A program made the position numbers and the translations under genes. Positions 1-7,812 of a DNA stretch of 64,000 nucleotides are shown here, in pieces; the stretch's first letter is position 1, and the number at the start of each line of letters is the position of its first letter. Source of the stretch: JAWKZG01 sp041396125. GTDB lineage: Bacteria > Pseudomonadota > Gammaproteobacteria > Competibacterales > Competibacteraceae. The notes beneath the pieces are model-generated. The model had not been told where the DNA came from. It did no database searches and saw only the letters and a list, made by a program, of their open reading frames with translations. The stretch spans positions 252,067 to 316,066 of the forward strand of contig JAWKZG010000005.1 of assembly GCA_041396125.1 (NCBI GenBank), read 5' to 3'.

Positions 1-171
1 TAAACCATCCAGCTGGCGCAGCTCAACCTGCGGCATCACTAATAAATTCCGGTGCCGTTCACGACGACGCGTTGGCACCCGTACTGAATATCCCAAATTA
101 ACCAGGCGCGCAACCAGATGCGCACCAACAAAACCTGTTCCGCCTAATACGCAAATTTTTTCAATTTTCAT
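1..171 (-). CDS. NAD(P)-dependent epimerase/dehydratase, N-terminal part (runs off window)
   Basis: The first 57 codons are visible, starting with ATG at 171. The product opens MKIEKICVLGGTGFVGAHL, so the Rossmann motif GGTGFVG sits at residues 9-15, followed by the basic stretch RVPTRRRERH expected after the first beta-alpha unit of an NADP-type fold. This resembles the atypical short-chain NAD-dependent epimerase family related to the complex I NDUFA9-like subunit. The C-terminal part and catalytic residues lie outside the window, so the substrate is unknown. It is transcribed away from the CoA-binding gene across a 126-base divergent intergenic region. Confidence 0.75.
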   Translation of the reverse strand, partial: MKIEKICVLGGTGFVGAHLVARLVNLGYSVRVPTRRRERHRNLLVMPQVELRQLDGL

Positions 172-297
172 AATGTTCCGTAAAGCTGTCCGCATGTCGC
201 CAGCACTTTATATTTGGGGCGTATTATACCGTTTCGCGCTCGCGACACACGATAAGTAAATGGCGTAAACTAATGCAATCAACTTTGGAGTCAAGTC

Positions 298-765
298 ATG
301 AGTGATATTGCAGAGCTGCGGCGAATCCTGAAGGAAAATCACACTATTGCAGTGGTCGGGTTATCAGCGAACTGGCACCGGCCCAGTTTTTTCGCCGCCA
401 AGTATCTACAACAGCACAGCTACCGGATCATTCCAGTCAATCCGACATATACTGAGATCCTCGGTGAGAAATGCTACCCGGATCTGGCGTCCGTGCCGGA
501 AAAAATCGATGTCGTCGACTGCTTTCGCAAAACCGAGGATATTCCGCCACTGGCAGAACAAGCGATTGAAATCGGCGCCAAAGTATTGTGGCTGCAGTTA
601 GGCGTTATTCATGAGGAGGCTGCCCGGCGGGCACTGGACGCGGGCATGGATGTCGTGATGGATCGCTGCATGAAGATCGAGCACGGTCGCCTGTTCGGCG
701 GCTTGAACTGGTGCGGCGTAAACACCAAAGTGATCTCCGCCCAACGCCCGCGCTGGGTGGCGTAG
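298..765 (+). CDS. CoA-binding domain protein (YccU-like)
   Basis: This 155-residue protein consists of one Rossmann-like CoA-binding domain, the usual size for the stand-alone YccU family. Visible motifs are AVVGLSANWHRPSF (residues 18-31), IIPVNPTYTEILGEKCYPDL and LWLQLGVIHEEAARRA, followed by MDRCMKIEH near the C-terminus. All are characteristic of the family. The domain is homologous to that of succinyl-CoA ligase alpha subunits, but the physiological role of the small proteins is not settled. The start is supported by TTGGAG ten bases upstream. The gene is convergent with the DapA-like gene and separated from it by a long imperfect hairpin. Confidence 0.85.
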   Translation: MSDIAELRRILKENHTIAVVGLSANWHRPSFFAAKYLQQHSYRIIPVNPTYTEILGEKCYPDLASVPEKIDVVDCFRKTEDIPPLAEQAIEIGAKVLWLQLGVIHEEAARRALDAGMDVVMDRCMKIEHGRLFGGLNWCGVNTKVISAQRPRWVA

Positions 766-771
766 CCCGAT

Positions 772-836
772 CAGATTGGCCCACGCTCGCTATCGGGGCG
801 GCTGCAGAAATTACTGCGCAGCCGCCTGCCAATCTG
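772..836. terminator. Nested inverted repeat between convergent genes
   Basis: An outer pair CAGATTGG (772-779) / CCAATCTG (829-836) encloses a perfect inner pair GCGGCTGC (798-805) / GCAGCCGC (818-825). It lies in the 89-base space between the stop codons of two convergent genes, which suggests a bidirectional terminator. There is no clear T-run on either side, so intrinsic termination is not certain. Confidence 0.45.
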
Positions 837-854
837 AATCTCTGCTAAAACGGA

Positions 855-1844
855 TTAAGCAATAGCGGCTGAAGCGCAATAGCCTGTATCGATAGCAAAC
901 CCCGTCTGCTCCAGCTGTTCAGCCACCCCGGTCAGAAACTCAAGCGGTAAACGCTCGCCATTCACCAGCACCGGTAAAGGGGCAGCGTGCCATGCTTTAC
1001 CGTAGGCAAATACATGGTCGACCGCCCGATTGACGTTGGCAAACGGATTCGCGATCTGACAGTCAGCGGCATGCGCAAACAGCGCCTGTACCAACTGCGT
1101 CAATTGGCTGCTTTGGGCGGCAGCTTGCGCACTGGCCCCCGCCGCAACATCGTTAATAATCGCGCGCAATTGCGGCGCAAAACCATTAGCAGTGCTTAAC
1201 AAAAAGCCATCATATAAACCCAGCGGTTTTAAATGCTGCTGGTAATCGCCTTCCGCACCGCGCAGCCAGCGTACTGCCCCCGCTTGATGTAACGCACGGA
1301 CGACCTGATCGGTGCCACTGGTATCTTTGAACAAGACAATACGCGGATGTGCCTGCGCCAGCCGGGCAAATGTCTCGGGAGCAATCTCGCAACCCGTAAT
1401 CTGCGGTAATTGATAGACAGCAATAGGGGAGCTTGTCGCGGCCAATATTGCTTCAATGTGCTCGGCAATAGCGTCCTGACTGGCCTGGGCATCAACCGGA
1501 GCGCAAATTGTCAAACCGGCAAAACCCGCTACCAGTGGACGTTCGGCAATGCAGGCTTCGAGGTGTCTGGCACGCGCAATGACCGCATCTGTGGTAGCCG
1601 CAAACGCGCCAATCAGAACCTGATGCTGCGGGCTGACTGTTGCAGGATCGCGCAAAACGTCCAGCCAGTCGGTCAGAACCGCATCGGACATTTCCCAGCC
1701 ATCGCCGGTTGTACCAGCGACCAGATATTGCCTGACACTTGGCGTCAAGTGACGCAGATGGCTGGCAGTACGCACGGCATCCAGCCCTGCATCATCATCA
1801 TAATGTGTGAGTACCGGCACCCAAAGAGGATCAAAAACCTGCAT
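855..1844 (-). CDS. Dihydrodipicolinate synthase/N-acetylneuraminate lyase family aldolase
   Basis: A 329-residue class I aldolase-like protein. It shows the family loop AGTTGDGWEMS (residues 43-53, the GTTGE motif with D in place of E), Tyr144 in AVYQLPQITG (YNLP-like motif) and the Schiff-base lysine Lys173 in VLFKDTSG. True DapA is about 290 residues and has a canonical GTTGE, so this is more likely one of the many paralogues that split or form 2-keto acids than lysine-pathway DapA. It is divergent from a LysR-type regulator 111 bases away, a classic arrangement suggesting that the regulator controls it. The substrate cannot be inferred. Confidence 0.85.
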   Translation of the reverse strand: MQVFDPLWVPVLTHYDDDAGLDAVRTASHLRHLTPSVRQYLVAGTTGDGWEMSDAVLTDWLDVLRDPATVSPQHQVLIGAFAATTDAVIARARHLEACIAERPLVAGFAGLTICAPVDAQASQDAIAEHIEAILAATSSPIAVYQLPQITGCEIAPETFARLAQAHPRIVLFKDTSGTDQVVRALHQAGAVRWLRGAEGDYQQHLKPLGLYDGFLLSTANGFAPQLRAIINDVAAGASAQAAAQSSQLTQLVQALFAHAADCQIANPFANVNRAVDHVFAYGKAWHAAPLPVLVNGERLPLEFLTGVAEQLEQTGFAIDTGYCASAAIA

Positions 1845-1955
1845 GACAGTTCCTATATCGTGTGTTGCTGTAGTACAGGCAGTTTAGATAGCATCACTAT
1901 CGCGATCAATAATCATATAATGAATAAACTGTTCTCTTATTTGCAATAATCTATC

Positions 1956-2861
1956 ATGGATAAATGGGCAGAAATGCACGCCTTTGTAGCGGTGGTAGAG
2001 CATAATGGATTTGCCGCAGCGGCCCGCGCACTGGATCTGGTACCTTCCGCCGTCAGCCGCCTGATCACGCACCTTGAAGTTCGTTTAGGTGTACGCCTGC
2101 TGAACCGTACCACCCGCCGCTTAAGTCTGACCGAAGCCGGCGAACGCTTTTATATTCGCTGTAAAGCGATCCTGGATGAAATTGATGCATCAGAAGCCGA
2201 TGTCATGGGCCTGCAACAAGTGCCTAAAGGACGCCTGCGCATCAGTTGCGTGGTCGCTATCGCGGAACGCTATATGGCGGGCATTATGGCGACCTTTATG
2301 CAACGTTATCCGGCCATCGAAATTGAAGTCCTGGAAACAGATCGCCCGGTTGATCTTATCGCTGATGTCGTTGATATTGCACTGGTTGCCGGCAAACTGG
2401 AAGATTCCAGCTATCGGGCACGCCAACTAACCACCTTCCAGCGCATTATTGCGGCGGCACCGGCATATCTGGCAAAACACGGCACCCCGCAAACACCGGT
2501 TGATCTAAAACGACACAACTGTCTGGTGTTTTCTGCCGCGCCGCACCTGCAAAACTGGCCGTTCGTGAGTGCCAGTGGCGAGTGCAAAAGCTATCAGGTA
2601 ACGGGTAACTTCAAGGCCAGTGGAGCTGAACTGATACTGAGTGCCGCTCTGGCAGGGATCGGCATCTGCCGACTGGCGGACTTCATGCTGCAGCCCCATC
2701 TCGATAGCGGCAGGTTGGTTGCGCTATTACAAGATGCCGCTCTGGCCGAGGCGGTGCCTTTGTCTATTGTTTTTGCACCCGGTCTGCATCTTTCGCCCAA
2801 AGTAAGAGTGTTTATAGACCACCTGGCCGAACAGTTTGCGACCGGTTTACATCTGGCTTAG
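1956..2861 (+). CDS. LysR-family transcriptional regulator
   Basis: 301 residues, a normal LysR length. The N-terminal winged helix-turn-helix is clear: FAAAARALDLVPSAVSRLI at about residues 20-38, then LEVRLGVRLLNRTTRRLSLT. A periplasmic-binding-protein-like effector domain follows, with GRLRISCVVAIAERY opening it near residue 90. It belongs to the AaeR/DmlR-like subgroup by the N-terminal pattern. The divergent neighbour is the DapA-like aldolase, and the 111-base AT-rich space between them (with ATTGCGATCAATAATC-type sequence) probably holds the shared operator. Its 3' end nearly meets the 3' end of convergent cysH. Confidence 0.9.
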   Translation: MDKWAEMHAFVAVVEHNGFAAAARALDLVPSAVSRLITHLEVRLGVRLLNRTTRRLSLTEAGERFYIRCKAILDEIDASEADVMGLQQVPKGRLRISCVVAIAERYMAGIMATFMQRYPAIEIEVLETDRPVDLIADVVDIALVAGKLEDSSYRARQLTTFQRIIAAAPAYLAKHGTPQTPVDLKRHNCLVFSAAPHLQNWPFVSASGECKSYQVTGNFKASGAELILSAALAGIGICRLADFMLQPHLDSGRLVALLQDAALAEAVPLSIVFAPGLHLSPKVRVFIDHLAEQFATGLHLA

Positions 2862-2879
2862 GCCAGTGCCTGCAAACTG

Positions 2880-3519
2880 TTAAAAACTTAAGTGCAGACC
2901 GCATTCACTGTCGCGGCTCGCCTTTGGTCGGATCGTAATAATCAGCTTCGGAATACTCGGACTCAGGTGCCAGCTCAAAGGCCGTCAGATAGGTCTGCAT
3001 ATCACTTTGAGTCCACTCCAGCAAAGGAGCAACTTTCAGCAAACCGGCTTCGCTGCGACTGACAATTTTCAGGCCGGCCCGATACGCTGTTTGTTCCCGC
3101 CGCAGACCACTGAACCAGACATCCGGCTGCAGCGTTTCAAGCGCGCGCGCAAACGGTTCCAGTTTGACCCGGCGAGTAAACGCGGCATGCTCGGGATCGT
3201 CCAGTGGCGGCGGAAATTCAAGTGTCTCCTGGCGCGGCCGGAATACCTTTAAATTCAACTGCAAACGCTGCTGCAAGGCGTCAGCATGGCGCAGTGTGGC
3301 GCGGGTATTGTAGCCCGTGTCGATCCACACTACCGGGATATCCGGCGCTTCCTGCACCAGCAGGTGCAGTAATACCGCGGACTCAGGTCCGAACTTGGTG
3401 CTGACAAAAGGCCGCTGTCCCAAGCCCAGGCCACGCCGGATCATGGCTCGCACGGAGTCAATCATGAATGCTCGGTTTAAATGGGTAATATCGTTCCTGA
3501 AAATATCGGTATTTAGCAT
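2880..3519 (-). CDS. cysH: Phosphoadenylyl-sulfate (PAPS/APS) reductase, frameshifted at 3' end
   Basis: Reduces activated sulfate to sulfite in assimilatory sulfur metabolism. The PP-loop region reads STKFGPESAVLLHLL and is followed by PVVWIDTGYNT, VKLEPFARALE and the conserved WFSGLRREQTAYR. As written the frame stops at 2905 (last residues KGEPRQ) and lacks the catalytic ECGLH. That motif is present just downstream in another frame: removing one C in GAGCCGCGAC (about 2916) gives GERDSECGLHLSF and a stop at 2880. This looks like a sequencing indel or a very recent frameshift. I place the start at ATG 3519, preceded by GAGAG; an upstream GTG at 3552 in the same frame is possible. Confidence 0.85.
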
Positions 3520-3552
3520 GGCTGTGCTCTCATAATCACAAAGTGGCTGCAC

Positions 3553-3944
3553 AGTGCTACGTTAACCCAAGAGACGAACACATAAAAAAGAATAAAACCG
3601 TATTTTTATATAACTATTAGGAATAAAAACCTGTCCTGATAGTCACCCCATACATATTTAGTGAAACCTCCAGTGATGCTCACAGGCCACGCCACACGCC
3701 GTGCCGGAAGTCTTGGCTAAAAACAAGGAATTGATTACGCTTTATGCATTCCATTGCAATCGCCATGTCAGTCCCGGCCCAGCGATTTACACCCGTAACG
3801 GCACAGACATGGTAGTAATCGTCCAGGCCTGTCAGCAGGGTAAAATGCCAAAGCCAATTTGCAAGATAAGAAGATTTTTTTGTAAGCCGGCACGTACTTG
3901 CCTTGCACCCCACTATTCGACCACTATTCGACTACTATTAGATC
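3553..3944. other. Intergenic region between cysH and the dioxygenase gene
   Basis: About 390 bases without a convincing gene. The part next to cysH (3580-3660) is AT-rich, with runs such as TTTTTATATAAC, and is probably promoter DNA for one or both divergent genes. A direct repeat CCACTATTCGA(C) occurs twice around 3911-3932, just upstream of the dioxygenase start. Open frames here show no recognisable protein features and overlap each other. Confidence 0.4.
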
Positions 3945-5048
3945 ATGACTATGCTCCACCACTTCACCAGCACAACAGCCGGTCTGTCAGTGACCTGGGC
4001 CAACGGCACAGAAACACTGTTTCCCTGGTTTTGGTTGCGCGATCATGGCGAAGATGCCATCAGCCTCGACCAAACAACGCAGCAGCGTAAAATCGATACG
4101 TTTGCCATTGACCCGGCAATACAGGCCCAACAGGTCAATCTGAGCCCTGATCAGCGCTATCTCGAGCTGGACTGGCCTGACCACGCCCAGAGTCTGATCA
4201 GTATTGCCCGTCTGGCAGATTGCGCGGGCCTGACCAAGGCACCACTGCGCACCTTATGGCAGGCCGGCTCACTACCCGATCCCTTGCCCCTGATCGATTA
4301 CGCGGAGATCGCTGCCAGTGATGCCGGTCTGCGTGACTGGCTGCAACTGATTCAGCGCTGGGGATTTGCGCTGGTACATAATACGCAGGCCTCAGAAGAC
4401 GGTACCCGACAACTCGCCGAGCGCATTGCGCCAGCTCAGCACACCATTTTCGGCAGTTACTGGAAGCTGGCGGCAGAATTGCGCGAACATGCCGATACAG
4501 CGTATTCCACCCAGTACCTGGCACCGCATACTGATGCCACGTATTACCACGATGCACCGGGTTTACAGCTGTTCAATTGCCTGGAATTCGAGGGTAACGG
4601 TGGCGAAAGCGTGCTGGTCGATGGCTTCGCAATTGCCCGCACCTTGCAGCAGCAATCCCCCGAGCACTATGCGGTACTCAGTCAGGTTGCAGTGCCGGGC
4701 CAATATCTGGACAGCGGGGTGCATTTACAGGCCGAACGGCCGGTGTTGCGACATGATCGCAAAGGGCGATTGCTACAGGTCAGTTTCAATAATTATGATC
4801 GCGCCCCGTTTTTGCTATCCCCCGCAGACATGACTGCTTTTTATGCCGCCTACAGTGAATTCAACCGCCATGTACTCGATCAGCGCAACTGGCTAAAAAT
4901 TCCGTTGCGCCCTGGCATGGCCCTTATTCTGGATAACTGGCGCTGCCTGCATGGCCGCATGGGTTATTCCGGCAAACGGGTGTTTTATGGCTGTTATCAT
5001 AACCGGGCCGATTACGACAGCCGCTTGCGAACATTGGCAACCCCATAA
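3945..5048 (+). CDS. TauD/gamma-butyrobetaine hydroxylase-like Fe(II)/2-oxoglutarate dioxygenase
   Basis: 367 residues with the two-part architecture of gamma-butyrobetaine and trimethyllysine dioxygenases. An N-terminal GBBH-like (DUF971) domain (about 10-95) contains LFPWFWLRDHG. The TauD-type jelly-roll follows (about 130-360). The iron ligands are His195 and Asp197 in APHTDATYYHD and His336 in NWRCLHGRMGYSGKR; the Arg of that last motif would bind 2-oxoglutarate. A carnitine-type, quaternary-ammonium or other small-molecule substrate is plausible but not proven. It is followed after 36 bases by an amino-acid-type binding protein and a permease, so the operon may import and hydroxylate the same compound. 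Confidence 0.85.
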   Translation: MTMLHHFTSTTAGLSVTWANGTETLFPWFWLRDHGEDAISLDQTTQQRKIDTFAIDPAIQAQQVNLSPDQRYLELDWPDHAQSLISIARLADCAGLTKAPLRTLWQAGSLPDPLPLIDYAEIAASDAGLRDWLQLIQRWGFALVHNTQASEDGTRQLAERIAPAQHTIFGSYWKLAAELREHADTAYSTQYLAPHTDATYYHDAPGLQLFNCLEFEGNGGESVLVDGFAIARTLQQQSPEHYAVLSQVAVPGQYLDSGVHLQAERPVLRHDRKGRLLQVSFNNYDRAPFLLSPADMTAFYAAYSEFNRHVLDQRNWLKIPLRPGMALILDNWRCLHGRMGYSGKRVFYGCYHNRADYDSRLRTLATP

Positions 5049-5084
5049 ATTATCAACAGATCTACCAATAGCAGGAGGAGTAAC

Positions 5085-5933
5085 ATGACCAAAACCACCT
5101 TAACCGGCCTGTCCAGCACGCTGACATTAGCACTGACGCTGGCACTCGCACTGCCAGGCAGCAACGCCCTGGCGGGAGAAACGCTGGATCGCGTATTGCA
5201 GAGCAAAACCCTGACCATGTCTTCCGATCCCGAGTATCCTCCCCAGTCGTTTCTCAATGACGCCAATGAAATGGACGGTTTCGATATCGATGTCGGCAAA
5301 GAAATTGCCAGGCGCATGGGTGTGGAACTGGCCATTGTGACCCCTGGTTGGGAAATCATCACAGCGGGCCATTGGGCAGGCCGCTGGGATATGTCAGTCG
5401 GCTCGATGACGCCCACTAAATCGCGCGCTGAAATCCTCGATTTCCCGGCGATTTATTACTACACCCCAGCCGCGTTTGCAGTGCATACCGAATCGTCGGT
5501 CAACACACTGGCAGAGCTGAACGGTAAAGTTATCGGCACCTGCGGCGGTTGCACCTACGATGCCTATCTCAACAAAGAACTGGTCATCGACGCGCAAAAT
5601 GTTCCCGGTTTTGAATACCAGGTCACGGCCGGTGAGATCAAAACCTACGAAACCGACACCAATGCGTATGATGATCTGCGGCTTGGTGATGGAGTCCGGC
5701 TGGATGCGGTGTTCTCGGCACTGCCCACAATCCAGGAAGCCATCAAAAACGGCTATCCGCTGCGGGTGGTGGGTGCCCCGGCATTTTATGAACCCCTGGC
5801 AGTCGCCACCGATAAAGGCGATGCCGAATTTAATGCCAGAATCGCTGAAATTATCGCCGCCATGCACGCTGATGGCACGCTGAAAAAATTGTCGATGAAG
5901 TGGTACGGGGTTGACCTTACCACGGTGCAATGA
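5085..5933 (+). CDS. ABC transporter substrate-binding protein, family 3
   Basis: 282-residue periplasmic polar-amino-acid-type binding protein. A signal peptide is evident: MTKTT, a hydrophobic LTLALTLALALPG core and probable cleavage after NALA near residue 28. The mature protein carries DPEYPPQSF, MDGFDIDVGKEIARRMG and GWEIITAGHWAGRWDMSVGS, typical of the family 3 ligand site. A CGGCTYD motif (residues about 157-163) gives a Cys pair, perhaps a disulfide. A strong Shine-Dalgarno GCAGGAGGAG precedes the ATG. It sits between the dioxygenase and a cognate permease in an operon. Confidence 0.9.
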   Translation: MTKTTLTGLSSTLTLALTLALALPGSNALAGETLDRVLQSKTLTMSSDPEYPPQSFLNDANEMDGFDIDVGKEIARRMGVELAIVTPGWEIITAGHWAGRWDMSVGSMTPTKSRAEILDFPAIYYYTPAAFAVHTESSVNTLAELNGKVIGTCGGCTYDAYLNKELVIDAQNVPGFEYQVTAGEIKTYETDTNAYDDLRLGDGVRLDAVFSALPTIQEAIKNGYPLRVVGAPAFYEPLAVATDKGDAEFNARIAEIIAAMHADGTLKKLSMKWYGVDLTTVQ

Positions 5934-5980
5934 ACAGGCTACCGCCCCCCTGCTGCTGTTACTAAGCGTACTGCCACGCC

Positions 5981-6985
5981 ATGAGGCTACGCCAATTCTG
6001 CCCTGCTTCGGTAGCCGAAATTGCCGGCGTGGCAGTGCTGCTGCTAATACTCATCTGGCTGGAGCCAGGCGACGGCAAAACCGGAGGGCTGCTGGCACCA
6101 CTGCTGAACCCTCTGTTCGGTTCCCTGGGGAATGGTCATGAAGTCAGCAGCGCACGCCATATCGTCACCGGCCTGCTGCTGACCATTGCCCTCTGGCTCA
6201 ATTTTGCTACCTTACGGTTACTGCCCTGGCCGCTGCAGGTTGCAGCGGTATGGCTGGAACTGCTGCTGTTATTTGCAGCGTTTGTCAGCAGTTTTGATCG
6301 CGATCTGGGGGTATGGTTTGAAAGTGGTCGCGCGGGTCAGACCAATCTCGCCTATCTGATCAGCACCGGCGCGTTCACCACGCTGTATGTCTCTATCATC
6401 TCGATTGGTATTGCCTGCGTATTCGCTATGACAGCAGCGCTCGGGCGCTTATCCCGGTCTGGCCCGGCCTACGCCATCGCTACCTTTTATATCTCGTTTT
6501 TTCGCGGCACCCCGTTACTGCTGCAGGTGTATTTGATCTATGTGGGTTTGCCGCAACTGGGCCGCGAATTTGCGCTTGATGCCGTACCCTCCGGCATTCT
6601 GGCGTTATCGCTGTGCTATGGCGCGTATCTGGCAGAAATTTTTCGGGCCGGAATTATCGGTGTACCACACGGTCAGCATGATGCCGCCCTGGCCCTGGGG
6701 CTGGATCGGCGACTGACGTTTCGCAAAATCATTTTGCCCCAGGCGATGCGTCTGATCGTACCACCTACCGGCAATCAGTTCATCGCCATGCTGAAAGATT
6801 CATCGCTGGTATCGGTGATGGGGGTGTGGGAATTGACCAAGACCGCTCAGGTCATCGGCAAACGCGATTTCAAAGTCTTCGAAATGCTGATCGCCGCCGC
6901 GATTATTTACTGGCTGATCTCAATTGTGTTTGAACTGATCCAGTCCCGCATCGAAGCCTATTACGGCAAAGGCCGACAGCGCTGA
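5981..6985 (+). CDS. Amino-acid ABC transporter permease (HisMQ family)
   Basis: 334 residues; several hydrophobic segments precede a standard permease domain in the C-terminal two thirds. The FRGTPLLLQ and EAA-loop motif GVPHGQHDAALALGL (about 225-239), then ILPQAMRLIVPPTGNQF, identify the polar-amino-acid family. The longer N-terminus (about 110 residues with three hydrophobic stretches) resembles the extended permeases of AapM type. An in-frame stop lies 18 bases upstream of the ATG, so this start is close to the first possible; no strong ribosome-binding site is seen. No ATP-binding subunit follows, so the transporter must use one encoded elsewhere. Confidence 0.88.
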   Translation: MRLRQFCPASVAEIAGVAVLLLILIWLEPGDGKTGGLLAPLLNPLFGSLGNGHEVSSARHIVTGLLLTIALWLNFATLRLLPWPLQVAAVWLELLLLFAAFVSSFDRDLGVWFESGRAGQTNLAYLISTGAFTTLYVSIISIGIACVFAMTAALGRLSRSGPAYAIATFYISFFRGTPLLLQVYLIYVGLPQLGREFALDAVPSGILALSLCYGAYLAEIFRAGIIGVPHGQHDAALALGLDRRLTFRKIILPQAMRLIVPPTGNQFIAMLKDSSLVSVMGVWELTKTAQVIGKRDFKVFEMLIAAAIIYWLISIVFELIQSRIEAYYGKGRQR

Positions 6986-6992
6986 CTGAAAA

Positions 6993-7015
6993 AAACCGGG
7001 CGCGCTGCCCGGTTT
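6993..7015. terminator. Bidirectional intrinsic terminator
   Basis: A perfect 9-bp stem AAACCGGGC (6993-7001) / GCCCGGTTT (7007-7015) with loop GCGCT. On the minus strand it is followed by a seven-T run and on the plus strand by a short TTT, so it best terminates the Gdt1 transcript but can serve the permease operon too. Confidence 0.85.
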
Positions 7016-7079
7016 AATAATACAGATTAAATTCTCGATTCAGAATTTTACGGGCAGGCGAATTTACTCTTGATCAGCA

Positions 7080-7632
7080 TCAGCGCAGCAGCACATAAAG
7101 CCCCAGTCCGGCAAATGCTGTTGCTGCACCAATACGCACCCAGCGTAATGGCAGACGTTCGGCCGCCACATTACCCAGCCAGATGACTGGTCCATTGGCT
7201 AGTAACATGCCCAGTGTAGTACCGGCCACCACTGCGAATAAATTCGCGTATTCCATGGCCAGTGCTACCGTCGCGACCTGGGTTTTGTCCCCCATTTCCA
7301 CCAGAAAAAAGGCGACCAGCGTAGTCAGAAAAGCGCCCCAGCGCGGTGCACAGTCATCCGTTTGATCCAGTTTGTCCGGTATCACGCCCAGCCGGCAAAC
7401 ACCAGAAATCCCAGCCCCAGCCCCCAGCGCAGCAGGTCGGGATTCAGCAGTGTGCTGACCCAGACACCCAGCGCACCGGCTAAGGCGGATTGGGCAGGGT
7501 GGCCAGCAAAATACCGCAAAAGATAGGTACGGGTTTACGGAATCGGGCACTGAGCACGAGTGCAAGTAACTGGGTTTTATCGCCGATTTCGGCCAGAGCG
7601 ACAATAAATGTCGAGACGAGGAAAGCAGACAT
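7080..7632 (-). pseudogene. Gdt1/TMEM165 (UPF0016) family cation exporter, two frameshifts
   Basis: The family has two copies of the E-x-G-D-K-T motif in a six-helix membrane protein that exports Mn2+ (or Ca2+). Here ALAEIGDKTQLLAL is in the first half and FLVEMGDKTQVATV in the second. The middle (GALGVWVSTLLNPDLLRW) is in a third frame, so two single-base shifts, near 7490 and 7390, interrupt an otherwise complete gene of about 185 residues. I choose the ATG at 7632, giving MSAFLVSTFIVALAEIGD. A yybP-ykoY-like manganese riboswitch lies directly upstream, supporting a manganese role. Because all parts remain conserved, sequencing indels are likelier than real loss. Confidence 0.8.
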
Positions 7633-7707
7633 TGAGATTACCGTAGCGGGCCGGGCTAACAATCCGATGGACACAGCTACCCCGCCCGGTCCGAAATGGG
7701 GAAAACT

Positions 7708-7812
7708 GCGCCATAGGTCTTGCCAGACGTAAAGGCCGTCAGTGCCATGGCCATGCTGACCAAGTATGTTGACACAGACACCAGCCCTGGCGGGCCGGGC
7801 GGCTACTCCCCT
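7708..7812 (-). promoter_or_regulatory. yybP-ykoY-type manganese riboswitch
   Basis: Read on the minus strand, this leader begins AGGGGAGTAGCC, contains TGTCAACATACTTGGTCA, then CACTGACGGCCTTTACG, and closes with GGCAAGACCTATGG. These are, as I recall them, the conserved pieces of the Mn2+-sensing yybP-ykoY aptamer, in the right order. It lies about 75 bases upstream of the Gdt1-family exporter, the most common target of this riboswitch. The conserved GGGGAGTAG also forms the last two sense codons and stop of the upstream P-type ATPase. A covariance search was not possible here. Confidence 0.8.

Noticed and set aside
3701..4090. 129-codon open frame before the dioxygenase gene
   Set aside because: It overlaps the well-supported dioxygenase start in another frame and shows no protein features.
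5911..6141. Small frame bridging the binding-protein and permease genes
   Set aside because: It overlaps the permease start in another frame and has shadow-like composition.
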